A stretch of 7,877 nucleotides of DNA from CAYGTS01 sp964352905 (GTDB taxonomy: Bacteria > Pseudomonadota > Gammaproteobacteria > JAHCLG01), in the NCBI GenBank assembly GCA_964352905.1, contig CAYGTS010000120.1:1-7877 (forward strand). Reading direction: 5' to 3'. Below the pieces are notes generated by a model. That model was not told where the DNA came from. It ran no database searches and worked only from the letters and a program-made list of their open reading frames with translations. Shown piece after piece: positions 5,554 through 7,877 of the stretch (the stretch's first letter is position 1; each line of letters opens with the position of its first letter). Both the position numbers and the translations under genes were made by a program.

Positions 5554-6576
5554 TTATTTGGTGATTTGATACTGCGGTTTTAACTTTAAATTACGCAGTG
5601 GCACATTCACTTTGGGCGCGCCCAACACATAAGGGCCTACTTGATAAGCATTAAAAGTCACTAACAAACCATTCGGCAACAAATTCCAGGTTTGGTAATT
5701 TTTAGCCGTTGCTGCGCTACCATCAGTGATCCATTTTTGATCAGTACCAGGTTGCTGCTTTAACAATGATATTTTACTGAAACGAGCAATTTTTTGTAAA
5801 TAATTTTTTGCTTTAAATAATTGGCTAAGACTAATTTCACCCTGATCTTTCATAGCATAGTTAAACGAGATATAAAAACTATTCGGGTGCGCTTGACCAA
5901 TATAATAACTGCTGAATAAAAAGCGCACACTGATCAGGTTAGCATTGGCTTGCATTACATCATAATCAACTTGTAAGGTGCTATACACTTTATCAAAACC
6001 AGGAGGCGCATCTTTATTGCTGGTTAAACCTTTTAAGAAAGCTGCTTTTTCACTCTTGATTTTTTGAAAAACTAATTCATTAAATTTAGTGGCGGCTGGC
6101 GTTAAATTGGTTGAATCTAGCTGCGGATAACTTATATATATTTTATAACGCGGATCGTTTTTTTCACTATCATCCTGTATTGCCACCAGCTTTGCATCAC
6201 CCACTTGGTAAGTTTTTTCAACTAACTCAAAAGGTAAATTTTTATTTTTATGTTGCCAAAAGCCAGAAATACTATATTGACCATCTTGTTGTTTAAGCAC
6301 GCCTATGAGACTACCCGTTTGCTCCTGGCCTATACTCTCTTGTAATTTTATACTGTGGTCTGCTTGCAGAGTACCATTCACATCAAAATAACTACCACTA
6401 ACTTTGTTATAAATATACCAACCGTTGATAAAACCATTGTATATGTGCAACGACATACTAATAGGGATATTGTGATTAAGGGTTCCTGCGAAAATCAAAT
6501 CCAGCGGCTTTGCTTGATTTGCTGCCATGACAGTAACATGAATACTGAAAAAAATTAAGGCGATAAAATAGCGCAT
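5554..6576 (-). CDS. Secreted protein with DUF4163/DUF3298 (RsiV-like) domains
   Basis: 340 residues from the ATG at 6576. A signal peptide is clear: MRYFIALIFFSIHVTVMAA, with likely cleavage after VMA or VMAA, so the mature protein is periplasmic or secreted. The N-terminal part (25-140) is beta-rich, and includes FAGTLNHNIPISM and GWYIYNK. From about 145 (YKIYISYPQL...) to the end it matches the pattern of DUF4163 followed by DUF3298: QAHPNSFYISFNYAMKDQGE, ISLSQLF, the WNLLPNGLLVTFNAYQVGPY stretch and LGAPKVNVPL. These domains occur in RsiV and in PdaC-type peptidoglycan proteins; no enzymatic domain is present here, so the role is unknown. An in-frame upstream extension to 6714 runs through a repeat element and is rejected as a start; GGGAAG lies 5 bases before the chosen ATG. 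The stop codon lies inside a target duplication. Confidence 0.8.
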   Translation of the reverse strand: MRYFIALIFFSIHVTVMAANQAKPLDLIFAGTLNHNIPISMSLHIYNGFINGWYIYNKVSGSYFDVNGTLQADHSIKLQESIGQEQTGSLIGVLKQQDGQYSISGFWQHKNKNLPFELVEKTYQVGDAKLVAIQDDSEKNDPRYKIYISYPQLDSTNLTPAATKFNELVFQKIKSEKAAFLKGLTSNKDAPPGFDKVYSTLQVDYDVMQANANLISVRFLFSSYYIGQAHPNSFYISFNYAMKDQGEISLSQLFKAKNYLQKIARFSKISLLKQQPGTDQKWITDGSAATAKNYQTWNLLPNGLLVTFNAYQVGPYVLGAPKVNVPLRNLKLKPQYQITK

Positions 6577-6602
6577 TATTGCTTCCCAATGGTTGTTCGT
6601 TC

Positions 6603-6681
6603 GTATCTGCTCACCCCCTTTAGCTTTATTTTGACCAGAACGTTCAGATTTGGCGTTCCCTGCTACGGAGTGAGTAGTTAC
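6603..6681 (-). mobile_element. MITE family A, copy 6 (79 bp) with perfect 8-bp target duplication
   Basis: Ends are GTATCTGCTCACCCC and GGAGTGAGTAGTTAC. GTTCGTTC occurs directly before (6595-6602) and directly after (6682-6689), an 8-bp direct duplication. The core CCAGAACGTTCAGATTTGGCG is on the reverse orientation. Its 3' half in reverse matches copy 1 (1-53) almost exactly, with one small difference near the GGTAAATATAAAG/GGTCAAAATAAAG segment. It lies between the probable promoter and the start codon of the minus-strand DUF3298 gene, so it would be part of that gene's untranslated leader. Confidence 0.9.
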
Positions 6682-6703
6682 GTTCGTTCTTAAGACGTTA
6701 GCT

Positions 6704-6731
6704 ATTCTACTCATTTAAACCATCACCGCAA
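6704..6731 (-). promoter_or_regulatory. Possible promoter for the DUF3298 gene
   Basis: Read on the minus strand, TTGCGG (complement of 6726-6731), a 16-base spacer and TAGAAT (complement of 6704-6709) resemble a sigma70 promoter; the -10 matches 5 of 6. Transcription would start near 6697, so the repeat copy at 6603-6681 would be in the leader. It would be divergent from the budA promoter about 40 bases away. Confidence 0.35.
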
Positions 6732-6769
6732 AGAGAAAACACAGGCATAAAAATTATTTTAAAAATGCA

Positions 6770-6798
6770 TTGACACATTAAAAATTATGTTTTAAAGT
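6770..6798 (+). promoter_or_regulatory. Probable distal promoter of budA
   Basis: TTGACA (6770-6775) is a perfect -35. After a 17-base AT-rich spacer comes TAAAGT (6793-6798), 4 of 6 matches to the -10 consensus. The start near 6805 would give budA a leader of about 240 bases. Confidence 0.5.
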
Positions 6799-7043
6799 AG
6801 CCTTTCAGGTTGAGTAGTTCATCTACTTAGCCAGAGAGTTAGAGTGCTTATTTTATGACATTAAATTTAATCTCCTGTTGAATTCGATCGACATAAAATA
6901 ATGCGTTACTAGCGTTTTACTCCGCACAATGATTGTTGTGTAATTATAAAGTAATTTAACTTGTCCCTTGATTACAGCTGCTACAGTGGTAACTTTATAA
7001 TGATAGGCGCTTTGTGCGGAGTAATTTTAATTTAGGAGCTGCA
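6799..7043 (+). promoter_or_regulatory. Long structured leader of budA with nested inverted repeats
   Basis: No gene is apparent here. A small hairpin AGTAG/CTACT lies at 6814-6828. TTATTTTATG (6848-6857) pairs with CATAAAATAA (6892-6901). A larger nested structure follows: TTACTCCGCACAA (6917-6929) is the exact complement of TTGTGCGGAGTAA (7012-7024), and inside it ATTATAAAGT (6943-6952) is the exact complement of ACTTTATAAT (6992-7001). Innermost, TTACAGCTG and CAGTGGTAA pair partly around 6972-6992. The outer stem ends 10 bases before the AGGAG of budA. The structure could regulate transcription or translation, or could be a decayed palindromic element. TATAAT at 6996-7001 may be a proximal -10 with only a weak -35. 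Confidence 0.45.
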
Positions 7044-7760
7044 ATGACTATTAAACTTTACCAAACGGGATCACTCATTTCGCTGTTGTCTGGTGTTTAT
7101 GACGGCGATTGCCGCATTGAAAAATTAAAGCAGTTTGGCAATTTAGGTTTAGGCACGCCAAATCGTGTCGCTGGTGAAATTATTATTGATCAGGGTAAAT
7201 TTTATTGTGCGGATGAAACGGGTTTGGTGCGTGAATTACAAGATGATGAAATCACCCCTTTTTCTGTGGTAGTTGATTTTAAACCGCAACTGCAATTTAC
7301 CCTTGATCCTGTCGCTTCTTTTACAGAACTTGAAACAATAATTGATCAACATTTACCTTCATTAAACCACATTTATGCCTTACGCTTGCAAGGTGAGTTT
7401 GCCTATATCAAAGCACGCAGTGAATGTGCGCAGACAAAACCTTATCAACCCTTAAGCAACACTTTGCCGCAATTACAAAAAATATTTGAATGGCACAATA
7501 TTACTGGCAACATGGTTGGCTTTCGTTTTCCGAGTTATTTAGCAGCAGTTAATGTTGAAGGTTATCATTTTCATTTTATCGATGTTGATCATAAGTTAGG
7601 CGGTCACGTGTTTAATTTCAATCTTAACCAACCGTTACACGTTGAAATTTGCCAAGCCACACGTTTAATCATGGATGTGCCAGAAAATGATTTATTTAAC
7701 CATACTGAGCTAGTTAACAATGATCCACAAAGCGTTGCTGATCTTGAAAAACAGCGGTAG
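7044..7760 (+). CDS. budA: alpha-acetolactate decarboxylase
   Basis: This cytosolic zinc enzyme converts 2-acetolactate to acetoin, the route by which pyruvate overflow avoids acid build-up. The 238 residues are the usual family size. Family features in order: GSLISLLSGVYDGD near 9-22, GNLGLGTPNRVAGE at 32-45 with the conserved Glu45, TPFSVVVDF at 71-79, LRLQGEF near 113-119, GFRFPSYLAAVNVEGYHFHF at 159-178, and GGHV at 186-189. His175, His177 and His188 are the expected zinc ligands, so the protein should be active. The ATG at 7044 has AGGAG 5 bases upstream; an in-frame GTG at 7014 lies inside the palindrome and is rejected. No acetolactate synthase (alsS/budB) is adjacent in this window, unlike the common bud/als operon, and the upstream structure suggests the gene is separately regulated. 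No terminator is visible downstream. Confidence 0.93.
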   Translation: MTIKLYQTGSLISLLSGVYDGDCRIEKLKQFGNLGLGTPNRVAGEIIIDQGKFYCADETGLVRELQDDEITPFSVVVDFKPQLQFTLDPVASFTELETIIDQHLPSLNHIYALRLQGEFAYIKARSECAQTKPYQPLSNTLPQLQKIFEWHNITGNMVGFRFPSYLAAVNVEGYHFHFIDVDHKLGGHVFNFNLNQPLHVEICQATRLIMDVPENDLFNHTELVNNDPQSVADLEKQR

Positions 7761-7799
7761 ATACACTCATTTTAACTTGGGAAGGTTTCTAACTCAAAC

Positions 7800-7877
7800 G
7801 TAACTATTCACCAAGTATACCCAACCAGTAATTCCCGGCGAGATGTTGAATAACTCAAGAACGGTCAGATTTGAGGC
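7800..7877 (-). mobile_element. MITE family A-related end plus second copy of the long palindromic repeat, cut by window end
   Basis: GTAACTATTCACC at 7800 is a family A end. Five bases after the GTATAC that follows, the sequence CAGTAATTCCCGGCGAGAT (from 7826) begins and runs to the window end. Bases 7826-7877 are the reverse complement of 3728-3779 with one mismatch in 52. In both places the B-type repeat is preceded within about 10 bases by a family A terminus, which suggests a composite element. Since the copy at 3723 continues inward with GGTCACATTAAAAACACTAA, the same should follow just outside the window. Confidence 0.78.

Noticed and set aside
6577..6714. 46-codon upstream extension of the DUF3298 gene
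   Set aside because: It is mostly encoded by repeat copy 6 and would bury a clear signal peptide; the ATG at 6576 has its own ribosome binding site.
6856..6942. Leader peptides MTLNLISC (from 6855) and MIVV (from 6929) in the budA leader, suggestive of branched-chain amino-acid attenuation
   Set aside because: They are very short, have poor ribosome binding sites, and no terminator with a T-run follows; chance is the simpler explanation.
1..7877. CRISPR array
   Set aside because: The repeats are dispersed, in both orientations, of varied length and inside intergenic spaces, with no regular spacers and no cas genes.

Overview
The window looks like a chromosomal segment of a low-GC gammaproteobacterium. 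The protein set (CydB/CydX of the E. coli bd-I type, a GadC-like permease, a solo acetolactate decarboxylase, a secreted DUF3298 protein) would fit a Legionellales-type, possibly host-associated bacterium. That placement is inferred from general family resemblance and is not certain.

Layout. 1-53 is the end of a short repeat lying in front of cydB (72-1202). cydB is followed by the tiny cydX (1212-1337); together they are the 3' part of a cytochrome bd oxidase operon whose cydA should lie just upstream. Two small inverted-repeat elements follow (1344-1446, 1455-1551). A GadC-like amino-acid permease (1597-2952) and a rhomboid protease (2958-3575) then form a two-gene operon. Next come a 50-bp repeat, a 150-bp palindromic repeat containing a 10-N assembly gap, and a minus-strand gene for a small PH-like membrane protein (3752-4303). 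After another repeat (4325-4405) and a 311-bp intergenic region comes a membrane-anchored lysozyme-like gene of phage type (4717-5319) with a clean terminator. A minus-strand secreted DUF4163/DUF3298 gene (5554-6576) is bracketed by repeats at both ends. A long structured leader (about 6799-7043) precedes budA, alpha-acetolactate decarboxylase (7044-7760). The window closes on another repeat (7800-7877).

The most striking content is the repeats rather than the genes. At least six short elements (50-178 bp where complete) share ends of the form GTAACT(G/A)CTCAC...GTAGC and a core containing CAAATCTGAACGTTC. Related palindromic pieces occur at 3630-3779 and 7826-7877. Three copies show direct flanking duplications of 8 bp: AATTACTC and GTTCGTTC are perfect and (G/A)TTATTTG matches 7 of 8. 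GTAA ends with 8-bp duplications are the signature of the IS66 transposase family, so these look like non-autonomous miniature transposons (MITEs) mobilised by an IS66-type transposase not present here. They sit in almost every intergenic space, and several touch stop codons: one supplies the rhomboid stop codon, one appears to supply the last residues and stop of the 3752-4303 protein, and two inserted at the stop codons of cydX and the DUF3298 gene. A separate 97-bp inverted-repeat element with TA-type ends (1455-1551) is a second family.

Functionally the genes are mixed and do not form one pathway: respiration (cydBX), amino-acid transport plus membrane proteolysis, envelope or secreted proteins, and pyruvate overflow (budA). 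I see no defence system, CRISPR array, tRNA or rRNA.
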